A DNA stretch of 6,592 nucleotides from Planctomycetota bacterium (GTDB lineage: Bacteria > Planctomycetota > Phycisphaerae > WQYP01 > JAJZKY01), in assembly GCA_021803885.1 (NCBI GenBank), contig JAJZKY010000265.1, positions 1-6,592 on the forward strand, given 5' to 3'. Below are positions 1-5,606 of the stretch, piece by piece. Position 1 is the first letter of the stretch; the number at the start of each line of letters is the position of its first letter. The notes under the pieces are model-generated. The model saw only the letters and a list, made by a program, of their open reading frames with translations, searched no databases and had not been told where the DNA came from. The translations under genes and the position numbers were made by a program.

Positions 1-31
1 CCTTGGGTGCATTCTCGAGGAGTCTGTCTCT

Positions 32-439
32 ATGAAAAGTGAACGTCAAACTCTCACACGCCTTCCCGAACTTGGGGAACAAATCATCCGGCACAATATC
101 GGTAATGAGCTTGAAAAGTTGAAAGCTGCGCCGTCATGGGAGCGGGAATCCGCCCGAAGCGCCGAAACGCTGGTCAAGTATAAGGAGTTCCGTATCGTTC
201 TTGTGCGGATGAAGCCGGGAAGCTACATGAGCCACCACCGTGCGGAAGGTCCGATTTCGATCCATCTTCTTCTTGGCAAGGTCCGGGTGCACCTCCCTGA
301 GGATCGGATGGAGGACCTCAAACCTGGCGACCTCCTGACGCTGGAGCGATGCCTCGAGCACGACGTGGAAGCGCTCGAAGAGAGCGCATTCCTGCTCACG
401 ATCGCTTGGCCGGAGGCGATGAACGCAAATCAAGCCTGA
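32..439 (+). CDS. Small single-domain cupin protein of unknown function
   Basis: A 135-residue protein with one cupin beta-barrel and no signal peptide or membrane segment, so probably cytoplasmic. The barrel spans about residues 45-127. Motif 1 is seen as GSYMSHH (63-69) followed by GPISIHLLLG (73-82). Motif 2 is LKPGDLLTLERCLEHDV (96-112). Histidines 68, 69, 78 and 110 are candidate metal ligands, but the classical HxH...E spacing is not followed exactly (HH, then H78 instead of the usual Glu region), so metal binding is only likely. The C-terminal stretch HDVEALEESAFLLTIAWPE resembles a group of uncharacterised bacterial cupins; no substrate is known to me. The ATG at 32 is supported by GAGGAG at 17-22, nine bases upstream. 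It precedes ldh on the same strand by 95 bp, so co-transcription is possible. The cupin assignment is firm, the function is not. Confidence 0.85.
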   Translation: MKSERQTLTRLPELGEQIIRHNIGNELEKLKAAPSWERESARSAETLVKYKEFRIVLVRMKPGSYMSHHRAEGPISIHLLLGKVRVHLPEDRMEDLKPGDLLTLERCLEHDVEALEESAFLLTIAWPEAMNANQA

Positions 440-478
440 CGGCCCCGGAATCCATCGATTGTCAAACCGGGAGGCAGT

Positions 479-526
479 CTCACACAAGGTCCGGGTCAAG
501 CGCGGATGGGGTGCGGTGTGTGTGAG
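479..526 (+). repeat. Inverted repeat before ldh, right arm touching its ribosome-binding site
   Basis: CTCACAC at 479-485 is the exact reverse complement of GTGTGAG at 520-526, with a 34-base spacer. The right arm runs into the only Shine-Dalgarno candidate of ldh (GAGGG, 524-528, six bases before the ATG at 535). A hairpin could partly mask that site, but seven base pairs with a long loop is a weak structure. The left arm lies in AGTCTCACA (476-484), which also occurs on the minus strand in the palindrome upstream of the E2 gene. Role unproven. Confidence 0.3.
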
Positions 527-534
527 GGTATGCT

Positions 535-1482
535 ATGAAGCGAGACCGCAAGCAGAAGGTTGGCATTGTCGGCGCGGGCAGCGTCGGAGCAACCATTGCC
601 TACGCTTGCATGGTGCGGGGAGTCGGAAAGCATATCAGCCTCTTCGACGTAGCCAACGCGAAACTCACTGCCGAAGTTCTGGATCTGAACCACGGGTTGA
701 TGTTTGTTCCCGAAGCGCAGTTGGACGGCTCAGACGACATCGAGATCCTCAAAGGCGCCGATGCCGTTGTGGTCACAGCCGGCGCCAAGCAGAAGCCGGG
801 CCAGACGCGCATCGATCTTGCCGAAACCAACGTAGCAATCTGCAGAAAGTTGATTCCTGAAATTCTTCGTGTCGCCCCGGATGCCGTTCTGTTGATGGTC
901 ACAAATCCGGTTGACGTCCTGACGTATGCGGCGCTGAAGATCAGCGAACTTGAGAGCAGGCGAGTTTTTGGAAGCGGGACAGTGCTGGATAGCTCGCGTT
1001 TCCGCTTCCTTATTGCGCAGCATTGCCAGGTGGCCGTGCAGAACGTGCATGCGTACATCGCCGGTGAGCATGGAGACAGCGAGATTCCGCTGTGGTCGAG
1101 CGCCAGCATCGGGAACGTACCGTTGGAGCAATGGATATACCCGAAGCGTATGACAGCCGCGGATCGTGCAGCCATCTTTGAGAATGTGCGCACTTCGGCG
1201 GACCAGATCATCGCAGGCAAAGGCGCGACCAACTACGCCATTGGCCTGGCGGTGAGCAGCGTTCTTCAGGCGATTCTCTGGGATGAGGGCCGGGTGCTGC
1301 CGGTAAGCTCGCTGTTGACGGGCTATCGGAGTCTCGATGACGTCTGTCTTTCGGTGCCTGCAATTGTGAATCGCCGGGGCGTCGAACATACCCTGCCCGT
1401 TCCGATAAGCGCGGAAGAAGAAGAGGGCTTGCGAAAGAGCGCCGAGGCCATATGCGGTGTGGTCCGGCGGCTGGGATTCTGA
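535..1482 (+). CDS. ldh: L-lactate dehydrogenase (NAD-dependent, LDH/MDH superfamily)
   Basis: Cytoplasmic enzyme interconverting L-lactate and pyruvate with NAD. The 315-residue length is normal for bacterial LDH. The N-terminal Rossmann fold has GAGSVG at 13-18 and D38 at the end of the second strand for the NAD ribose. The substrate loop reads KQKPGQTR (85-92): Q86 sits at the position (Gln102 in LDH numbering) that selects lactate, where malate dehydrogenases carry Arg; R92 equals Arg109. Other catalytic residues are N124 (VTNPVD), D152 and R155 (LDSSRFR) and the proton-shuttling H179 (GEHGDSE). R157 and H172 match Arg173 and His188, the fructose-1,6-bisphosphate contacts of allosteric bacterial LDHs, so activation by that sugar phosphate is possible. 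The ATG at 535 has GAGGG six bases upstream and leads directly into the Rossmann fold. A tiny ATGCTATGA frame (530-538) overlaps the start. The neighbouring genes for a pyruvate-dehydrogenase-type complex fit a pyruvate-node role. Confidence 0.92.
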   Translation: MKRDRKQKVGIVGAGSVGATIAYACMVRGVGKHISLFDVANAKLTAEVLDLNHGLMFVPEAQLDGSDDIEILKGADAVVVTAGAKQKPGQTRIDLAETNVAICRKLIPEILRVAPDAVLLMVTNPVDVLTYAALKISELESRRVFGSGTVLDSSRFRFLIAQHCQVAVQNVHAYIAGEHGDSEIPLWSSASIGNVPLEQWIYPKRMTAADRAAIFENVRTSADQIIAGKGATNYAIGLAVSSVLQAILWDEGRVLPVSSLLTGYRSLDDVCLSVPAIVNRRGVEHTLPVPISAEEEEGLRKSAEAICGVVRRLGF

Positions 1483-1513
1483 ACAGATATAGAGTGCTCG
1501 CTTTGCCGCTCGT

Positions 1514-1562
1514 GATCTCTTGGAATCGTCCATTCATGCAAGCGCCCGGACCAAAAGAGATC
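1514..1562. repeat. 8-bp inverted repeat between convergent ldh and E2 genes
   Basis: GATCTCTT at 1514-1521 is the exact reverse complement of AAGAGATC at 1555-1562; GG and CC just inside the arms could add pairs after a two-base bulge. The loop is 33 bases. It sits in the 169-bp gap where ldh (ending 1482) and the E2 gene (ending 1652 from the other side) run into each other, so a transcription-stop or mRNA 3'-end structure is the natural guess. No T-tract follows on either strand, so a standard intrinsic terminator is not supported. Nothing else was seen in this gap. Confidence 0.3.
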
Positions 1563-1651
1563 CGCGCGGAACGCTTGTCCGCTGCTGCGCCGCACTGCAC
1601 CGTTGATTCCACACTGGACTTTGGGTTCTTGCGAAGGCGTGTGAAACCTCG

Positions 1652-3019
1652 TCAGTCAATCTCCTGACTCCAGTTCTCCAGCGTCTTCTTAAACTCGTTC
1701 ATGAACCTGCCCGCATCGGCGCCATCGATGATGCGATGGTCGAAGCCGAGACAGAAGTGCTGGACCGAGCGAATGGCAATGGAATCGTTGCCTTGGACAT
1801 CGGTGATGACGACCGGGTCCTTCTTGAGGCCGCCGATCGCGAGGATCGCCGCGTCAGGCTGATTGATGATCGGGGTACCGAACTCCTCGCCAAAGATGCC
1901 GGAGTTGGTGAGTGTGAACGTGGAACCAGAGGCCTCGTCGGGCTTGAGCCGCTTGCCGCGGGCGCGCTCGGCAAGATCGGCGATGGCGCGCGCCAGCCCT
2001 AGAAAATTGCGCTCCTCCGCTTGCTTTACCACCGGCACAATCAGTCCCCATTCGAGCGCTACTGCAATCCCCAGGTTGACATTCTCGTGATAGTGGATGG
2101 CATTGTTCTCGAACGACGCGTTCACGATGGGAAATTTACGCAGGGTTTCCACAGCGGCGACGGCGATGAAAGGCATGTAGGTAAGCTTCACGCCATTACG
2201 CTGCTCATACTTAGCCTTTTCGCGTTCGCGCAGGCGCACGATGCGTGTCATGTCGACCTTGAATACCGTGTGCACATGCGGGATGGTCCGCCAGCTCTCC
2301 GCCATGCGCTGCGCAATGATTCCGCGCATCTTTGAGAGCGGAACGGTTTCGCCGGGCAAGGGCGCAGCAGGTTGAGCTGCAGCCTCGGTAATTGCTGCTG
2401 GTGGTTCGGAGCTCGGCGGTAGGACGGCGGGCGGCGGTTGTGACGGAGCAGCAGCCGGCGCAGATGCAGATACTGCCGGCTGAACTGCGGTTTCCAACTG
2501 CCTCAGGTGATGCAACACGTCTTCTTTTGTTATGCGTCCTCCGGGCCCTGTGCCGGGAACCTGCTCTAGGTTGAGATTGTTATCTTTTGCGATGCGCCGC
2601 ACCAGAGGCGAGCTCTTTATGTGCCTTCCGGCGCTCGCCCACGAAGCGGATGTCTCCGGCTCTGAGGGAGTTGATGGTGTGGCGGGTTGAGTGACCAAGC
2701 TGGCGGCGGTTGCTTCTTCCGCCCCAAGTGCGACCTCGGGCGCGTCGGCTGTTGGCTCACTGGTGGGAGCAGTATTTGTGGCATCGTCCGCAATCACCGC
2801 GACCACTGTGTTCACCTGTACGGTGGCGCCTTCTTCCACCTTGATCTCGCTCAGCACGCCTGCGACGGGCGAAGGAATCTCGGCATCGACCTTATCGGTG
2901 GAGATCTCGAATAGGGGCTCGTCCTTCTCCACTGGGTCGCCTACCCGTTTCAGCCATTTGCTAATTGTGCCTTCGAAGATCGACTCGCCCATCTGGGGCA
3001 TGATGACGTTGGTTGGCAT
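1652..3019 (-). CDS. Dihydrolipoamide acyltransferase, E2 of a 2-oxoacid dehydrogenase complex
   Basis: Forms the core of a pyruvate/branched-chain 2-oxoacid dehydrogenase complex and transfers the acyl group from lipoamide to CoA. Numbered from the ATG (455 residues): one lipoyl domain (about 1-78) with the lipoylated K43 in STDKVDAEIPSP; an Ala/Pro/Thr-rich linker; a peripheral subunit-binding domain (about 134-172) ending GTGPGGRITKEDVL; a second Ala/Pro-rich flexible linker; and the catalytic acyltransferase domain (about 226-455) with the active-site motif DHRIIDG, H428 and D432. A TTG two codons upstream would also be in frame, but the ATG is preferred: GGAG lies 10 bases before it and only 4 before the TTG, and lipoyl domains begin close to such a start. 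It is divergent from the E1 alpha/beta pair that should be its partner. Whether it belongs to a pyruvate (pdhC/aceF) or branched-chain (bkd) complex cannot be told from sequence. Confidence 0.93.
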   Translation of the reverse strand: MPTNVIMPQMGESIFEGTISKWLKRVGDPVEKDEPLFEISTDKVDAEIPSPVAGVLSEIKVEEGATVQVNTVVAVIADDATNTAPTSEPTADAPEVALGAEEATAASLVTQPATPSTPSEPETSASWASAGRHIKSSPLVRRIAKDNNLNLEQVPGTGPGGRITKEDVLHHLRQLETAVQPAVSASAPAAAPSQPPPAVLPPSSEPPAAITEAAAQPAAPLPGETVPLSKMRGIIAQRMAESWRTIPHVHTVFKVDMTRIVRLREREKAKYEQRNGVKLTYMPFIAVAAVETLRKFPIVNASFENNAIHYHENVNLGIAVALEWGLIVPVVKQAEERNFLGLARAIADLAERARGKRLKPDEASGSTFTLTNSGIFGEEFGTPIINQPDAAILAIGGLKKDPVVITDVQGNDSIAIRSVQHFCLGFDHRIIDGADAGRFMNEFKKTLENWSQEID

Positions 3020-3065
3020 CGACAATGTTCTCCGCTATCGGGAAGGATGAAGAACGATTGGACTG

Positions 3066-3084
3066 AGTCTCGCATTGTGAGACT
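3066..3084. promoter_or_regulatory. 19-bp near-perfect palindrome upstream of E2, operator candidate
   Basis: AGTCTCGCATTGTGAGACT reads the same on both strands except for one pair (G3072/T3078): eight of nine base pairs match around the central T3075. It lies 47-65 bp upstream of the E2 start and 217 bp before E1 alpha, and covers the -10 of the candidate E2 promoter. Size and position fit a dimeric transcription factor binding site that represses E2. On the minus strand it begins AGTCTCACA, a 9-mer also present upstream of ldh at 476-484. The binding protein is unknown. Confidence 0.5.
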
Positions 3085-3103
3085 AGCGCAAACCGGCTCT
3101 CAA
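3074..3103 (-). promoter_or_regulatory. Candidate sigma70-type promoter for the E2 gene
   Basis: On the minus strand, TTGAGA (3103-3098; five of six matches to TTGACA) is followed after 18 bases by CACAAT (3079-3074; four of six matches to TATAAT). Transcription would begin near 3067, giving a leader of about 47 bases before the E2 ATG. The -10 lies inside the 19-bp palindrome. The match is moderate and such pairs can arise by chance. Confidence 0.3.
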
Positions 3104-3186
3104 TCCCTGCGGGCAGGTTCACCCGGCAACCCGCACCGAATCAAGAATTAGACATTTCATTTTCACTTCCTGAGGGCTGTTTTTCT

Positions 3187-3300
3187 ATGGGACTCCTGTA
3201 TGTATGCATAGTACAGCCGTCTCATTGCTGCCATCTCTGCATTGGCGAAAGATGGATGTATGGAGGACGTGCACAAAGTGGCGCACGCGCTGAGATCTAA
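3187..3300 (+). other. Possible 37-codon upstream ORF ending directly before E1 alpha
   Basis: ATG at 3187 opens a 37-codon frame whose TAA (3298-3300) directly abuts the E1 alpha ATG at 3301, in the same frame. GAGGG at 3172-3176 lies ten bases before the ATG. The predicted peptide is Cys-rich and resembles nothing I know. The arrangement would allow a ribosome finishing this ORF to restart at E1 alpha, which lacks a strong ribosome-binding site of its own. It may equally be a chance reading frame; no conservation can be assessed here. Confidence 0.2.
3196..3216. repeat. Dyad CTGTA-N11-TACAG with inner TATGCATA
   Basis: CTGTA (3196-3200) and TACAG (3212-3216) are inverted copies separated by 11 bases; an 8-bp perfect palindrome TATGCATA (3203-3210) lies inside but is not centred on the same axis. 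It is 85-105 bp upstream of E1 alpha, a reasonable operator distance. The arms are short, so this is only a candidate. No convincing -35/-10 pair for E1 alpha was found in the shared 281-bp region (3020-3300). Confidence 0.2.
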
Positions 3301-3304
3301 ATGA
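3260..3304 (+). other. Possible 14-codon leader ORF overlapping the E1 alpha start
   Basis: ATG at 3260 opens MEDVHKVAHALRSK followed by TGA at 3302-3304, so the stop overlaps the E1 alpha start as ATGA (3301-3304), a classical translational-coupling arrangement. Only a weak GATGGA (3251-3256) precedes it. The frame is open further upstream to 3212, after the TAG at 3209-3211, without another ATG. A coupled leader would explain how E1 alpha starts without a clear Shine-Dalgarno sequence. Unproven. Confidence 0.25.
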
Positions 3305-4386
3305 GAGCTACCCAGGACCTGATCGGAACCGGACTTCCCGGGCCAGGCACGAATTCAACGGATAAGGATCCCGATTCGGCTTTGCTCCGGCGTCTTTATA
3401 CCTACATGTTGAAATGCCGTACAGTCGAGGACCGGATCCGCGTGCTGTACCGTCAGGGTCGGTTTGCGGGCAACTACTTCAATGCCATCGGCCAGGAAGC
3501 GACAGAAGTCGGTGCGACACTTGACTTACTGCCAGAAGACACCGTCGCACCCTCCCATCGCAACTTTGTCGCTCACATCATGAAGGGAACGCCGCTTCCG
3601 CTGATGTTCGCGCACATCTACGGGCGCAAGGACAGCCCCGACCAGGGCCGCTCCGCGCCGGCGCACTGCGGCTATGCGCCTTTGAACATCATCACCCCGT
3701 CCTCTACCATTGCTGCGCAACTGAACATCGGTACCGGGATCGCGCTAGCTCACAAAATGCGCCGCAAACCCTATGTCGTTGTGGCGCTATCGGGCGAAGG
3801 CTCTACAAGTCTGGGCTTCTGGCATGAGGCGGTGAACTTCTCAGCCGTTCACCAATTGCCCATGATCTTCGTGGTCGAGAATAACCTCTATGCGGAATCC
3901 GTTCCGGTTGCGTTGCAGACAGCGGTCGAAGATATAAGCGTGAAAGCGCAGGCATACGGGATGCCGGGCATTACTGTGGATGGAAACGATGTGGTTGCGG
4001 TGTACACCGCCATGCGCGAGGCCATCGAGCGGGCGCGCTCCGGCGCTGGCCCTACGCTGCTTGAGTGCAAGACTTATCGCTGGTACGGGCACTCGGAAAT
4101 CGATCCTGCCAAGTACCGCGATCCCGCCGAAGTGGAGTACTGGAAGTCGCGCGATCCCATTCCGGCAATGGAGCGTTCTCTGAAGGAGCGCGAACTGTGG
4201 ACAGAACAGTGGAAGAAAGAGTTGCTGGCGGACATCAATCGCGAAATCGACGAGGCCATCTCCTTTGCAGAGCGGTCGCCCGCGCCGCAAGCTGAAGAAG
4301 CACTCGACCACGTGTATTCCTTCAACATTCGCGAGCGTGAATTGCAGCGAAAGGCCTACAGTCCGCAGTACGAGAGGAGGGTGTAA
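3301..4386 (+). CDS. 2-oxoacid dehydrogenase E1 component, alpha subunit (ThDP-dependent)
   Basis: With the beta subunit it decarboxylates a 2-oxoacid on thiamine diphosphate and reductively acylates the lipoyl group of E2, in the cytoplasm. The 361-residue length is typical of alpha2beta2 E1 enzymes. The ThDP/Mg motif runs from GEG (165-167) to ENN (193-195), about 28 residues apart. S85-H86-R87 belongs to the conserved SHR segment near the active site. YGHSEIDPAKYRDPAEV (residues around 263-280) is the conserved loop carrying the active-site His. GEG replaces the commoner GDG, as in branched-chain E1 alpha, and GRSAPAH (116-122) recalls the same family, while ENNLYAESVP resembles pyruvate/acetoin types; the substrate stays open. 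An in-frame TAA at 3298-3300 forces the start to 3301 or later, and no strong ribosome-binding site precedes this ATG. It shares a stop/start overlap with E1 beta (TAATG), showing an operon. Confidence 0.92.
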   Translation: MRATQDLIGTGLPGPGTNSTDKDPDSALLRRLYTYMLKCRTVEDRIRVLYRQGRFAGNYFNAIGQEATEVGATLDLLPEDTVAPSHRNFVAHIMKGTPLPLMFAHIYGRKDSPDQGRSAPAHCGYAPLNIITPSSTIAAQLNIGTGIALAHKMRRKPYVVVALSGEGSTSLGFWHEAVNFSAVHQLPMIFVVENNLYAESVPVALQTAVEDISVKAQAYGMPGITVDGNDVVAVYTAMREAIERARSGAGPTLLECKTYRWYGHSEIDPAKYRDPAEVEYWKSRDPIPAMERSLKERELWTEQWKKELLADINREIDEAISFAERSPAPQAEEALDHVYSFNIRERELQRKAYSPQYERRV

Positions 4387-5372
4387 TGGCAGTCATGACG
4401 TACATTGACGCCATCAACTCCGCACTACACGAGGAGATGGAGCGCGATCCCAATGTCTTTATCATTGGTGAGGACGTGGGCAGGATGGGCGGCGCATTTA
4501 AGGCGACCAAGGGCTTGCTGGAGAAGTTCGGGGCTGAGCGGGTGATCGATTCGCCCCTTGCCGAGGGCGCCATCGTCAGCTCCTCGATCGGAGCCGCGAT
4601 GGCGGGCATGCGCCCCGTTGCCGAAATCCAGTTCGCCGATTTCATCACCCCGGCCATGGACGCGATCACGCAACAAGCGGCAAAACTCCGCTATCGTAGC
4701 GCCGGAACACAGACCTGCCCGATCACGGTCCGCGTCTGCTACGGAGGCAGCGTTGGCGGAGGGCTTTCACATTCGCAAAGCAACACGAGTTGGTTTATTC
4801 ATTGTCCTGGTCTCGTGGTTGTGGCGCCCTCCACTCCTCATGACGCAAAGGGCATGCTCAAAGCAGCCATCCGCAGTGACGATCCGGTCATATTCTTTGA
4901 GCACAAGAAGCTCTATCGCTCACTGAAGGAAGAAGTTCCAGAGGGAGATTACACAGTACCGCTTCTCAAAGCCGCAGTTCGCCGCAAGGGAACGGATTTG
5001 ACCGCCATCTCCTATGGGTACACGTTGCAGCTTACGCTGCAGGCAGCCGAACAGATGAAGCAGAAGCATGGCGCCGAAGTCGAAGTCATTGATCTGCGGA
5101 CGCTGGCTCCCCTCGATACCGTTACGTTCCTGGAATCAGTAGCCAAAACCAATCGTACAATAATCGTGCACGAGGACAACCGTACTTTGGGGATCGGTGC
5201 CGAAGTGTCTGCGGTTATCGCCGAGCAGGCGTTTGATTGCCTGGATGCGCCCATTCTCCGCGTGACCGCGCCTGATGTTCCTTTGCTTCCCGCCGCCCCG
5301 GAATTGGAGCATTTCTGCACCCTCTCTGTGGACAAGATCATTTCTGCAATGGAGCGCGCTATCGAATATTAG
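4386..5372 (+). CDS. 2-oxoacid dehydrogenase E1 component, beta subunit
   Basis: Partner of E1 alpha in the alpha2beta2 decarboxylase; it supplies the ThDP pyrimidine-binding half and the C-terminal transketolase-like domain that contacts E2. Normal length (328 residues). The N-terminal half shows GEDVG (28-32), the cofactor-activating E60 in SPLAEGAI, FADF (83-86) and GGGLSHSQS with H129 at the usual active-site His position. The C-terminal domain (about 200-325) begins near VEVIDLRTLAPLD and contains IIVHEDN and RVTAPDVPLLPA. The ATG at 4386 shares its A with the TAA of E1 alpha, and AGGAGG at 4375-4380, inside the end of the alpha gene, is five bases upstream: strong ribosome loading and translational coupling, giving equal subunit supply. 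Family is certain; the substrate (pyruvate, branched-chain 2-oxoacid or acetoin) is not. No E3 follows. Confidence 0.94.
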   Translation: MAVMTYIDAINSALHEEMERDPNVFIIGEDVGRMGGAFKATKGLLEKFGAERVIDSPLAEGAIVSSSIGAAMAGMRPVAEIQFADFITPAMDAITQQAAKLRYRSAGTQTCPITVRVCYGGSVGGGLSHSQSNTSWFIHCPGLVVVAPSTPHDAKGMLKAAIRSDDPVIFFEHKKLYRSLKEEVPEGDYTVPLLKAAVRRKGTDLTAISYGYTLQLTLQAAEQMKQKHGAEVEVIDLRTLAPLDTVTFLESVAKTNRTIIVHEDNRTLGIGAEVSAVIAEQAFDCLDAPILRVTAPDVPLLPAAPELEHFCTLSVDKIISAMERAIEY

Positions 5373-5437
5373 GCGAAATCGCAATGGGACTGCTGCTCGT
5401 GCCGGAGAGTTGAAATGGTTAGGTGGGTGCGGTATTC

Positions 5438-5498
5438 CTCAGTTTGGAAGATCTCGATGTGATCATTGAATAGTGTGGCGTACCTGGACCGAACTGAG
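5438..5498 (+). repeat. 10-bp stem with 41-base loop downstream of E1 beta
   Basis: CTCAGTTTGG (5438-5447) pairs with CCGAACTGAG (5489-5498) over ten base pairs, one of them a G-U wobble. The loop is 41 bases. It starts 66 bp after the E1 beta stop. No uridine run follows (GTTTACAAG), so it is not a textbook intrinsic terminator; it may be an mRNA 3'-end stabiliser, a Rho-dependent end, or part of a leader of the next gene. The rest of the 5373-5606 gap holds the palindromic promoter region described separately. Confidence 0.35.
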
Positions 5499-5530
5499 TT
5501 TACAAGACAACCACAGGCCGGTCAGTTGTG

Positions 5531-5549
5531 ATGTGATATAAAATCACAT
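5531..5549 (+). promoter_or_regulatory. Palindrome over an extended -10 upstream of the PAS-LuxR gene
   Basis: ATGTGAT (5531-5537), ATAAA, ATCACAT (5543-5549): a perfect 7-bp inverted repeat around an A/T centre. The centre contains TATAAA (5537-5542) preceded by TG two bases earlier (5534-5535), an extended -10 pattern. No good -35 is found 16-18 bp upstream. The half-site TGTGAT also occurs at 5527-5532, overlapping, and at 5458-5463. The arms resemble CRP/FNR-family sites (TGTGA/TCACA), but the spacer is seven bases instead of the canonical six. Position suggests repression or autoregulation of the PAS-LuxR gene, with transcription starting near 5549. Inference. Confidence 0.45.
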
Positions 5550-5559
5550 TCTATTTGAG

Positions 5560-5568
5560 AAGGAGGTG
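5560..5568 (+). promoter_or_regulatory. Full-length Shine-Dalgarno sequence without a start codon
   Basis: AAGGAGGTG is a nine-base perfect complement to the 16S rRNA 3' end, yet no ATG, GTG or TTG follows within 4-12 bases. The closest candidates are ATT at 5570 and ATG at 5588, 19 bases away, which opens a frame that overlaps the PAS-LuxR gene in another register and looks spurious. The PAS-LuxR start (5607) is 38 bases downstream. It may be a ribosome standby site or coincidence. Confidence 0.35.
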
Positions 5569-5606
5569 CATTACTTTTCCAAGGAGAATGGGGAGAGGAT
5601 TGCACC

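Noticed and set aside
444..471. CCCGG...CCGGG stem after the cupin gene as a terminator
   Set aside because: Only five pairs with an 18-base loop and no T-tract.
459..860. 133-codon frame on the plus strand overlapping ldh
   Set aside because: Arg/Ser/Cys-rich translation in another register of ldh; typical shadow frame.
535..1482. Malate dehydrogenase instead of lactate dehydrogenase
   Set aside because: The substrate-loop residue is Gln (Q86), the lactate-type choice; malate dehydrogenases have Arg there.
730..1533. Long open frame on the minus strand (267 codons) and others at 600-1232
   Set aside because: They lie antisense to ldh, whose catalytic residues are all present; the antisense products are Arg/Ser-rich with no recognisable domain.
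3020..3025. TTG start two codons upstream of the E2 ATG
   Set aside because: The spacing from GGAG is only four bases, against ten for the ATG, and the lipoyl domain does not need the extra residues.
3108..3135. TGCGGG...CCCGCA inverted repeat (16-base spacer)
   Set aside because: Six-base GC-rich arms are expected by chance in this composition, and nothing ties it to a promoter.
3204..3293. Third short ORF (29 codons) upstream of E1 alpha
   Set aside because: No ribosome-binding site and no positional link to the E1 alpha start, unlike the two reported leader ORFs.
5532..5548. Canonical CRP site
   Set aside because: TGTGA and TCACA are separated by seven bases instead of six, so it is reported only as a CRP/FNR-like palindrome.
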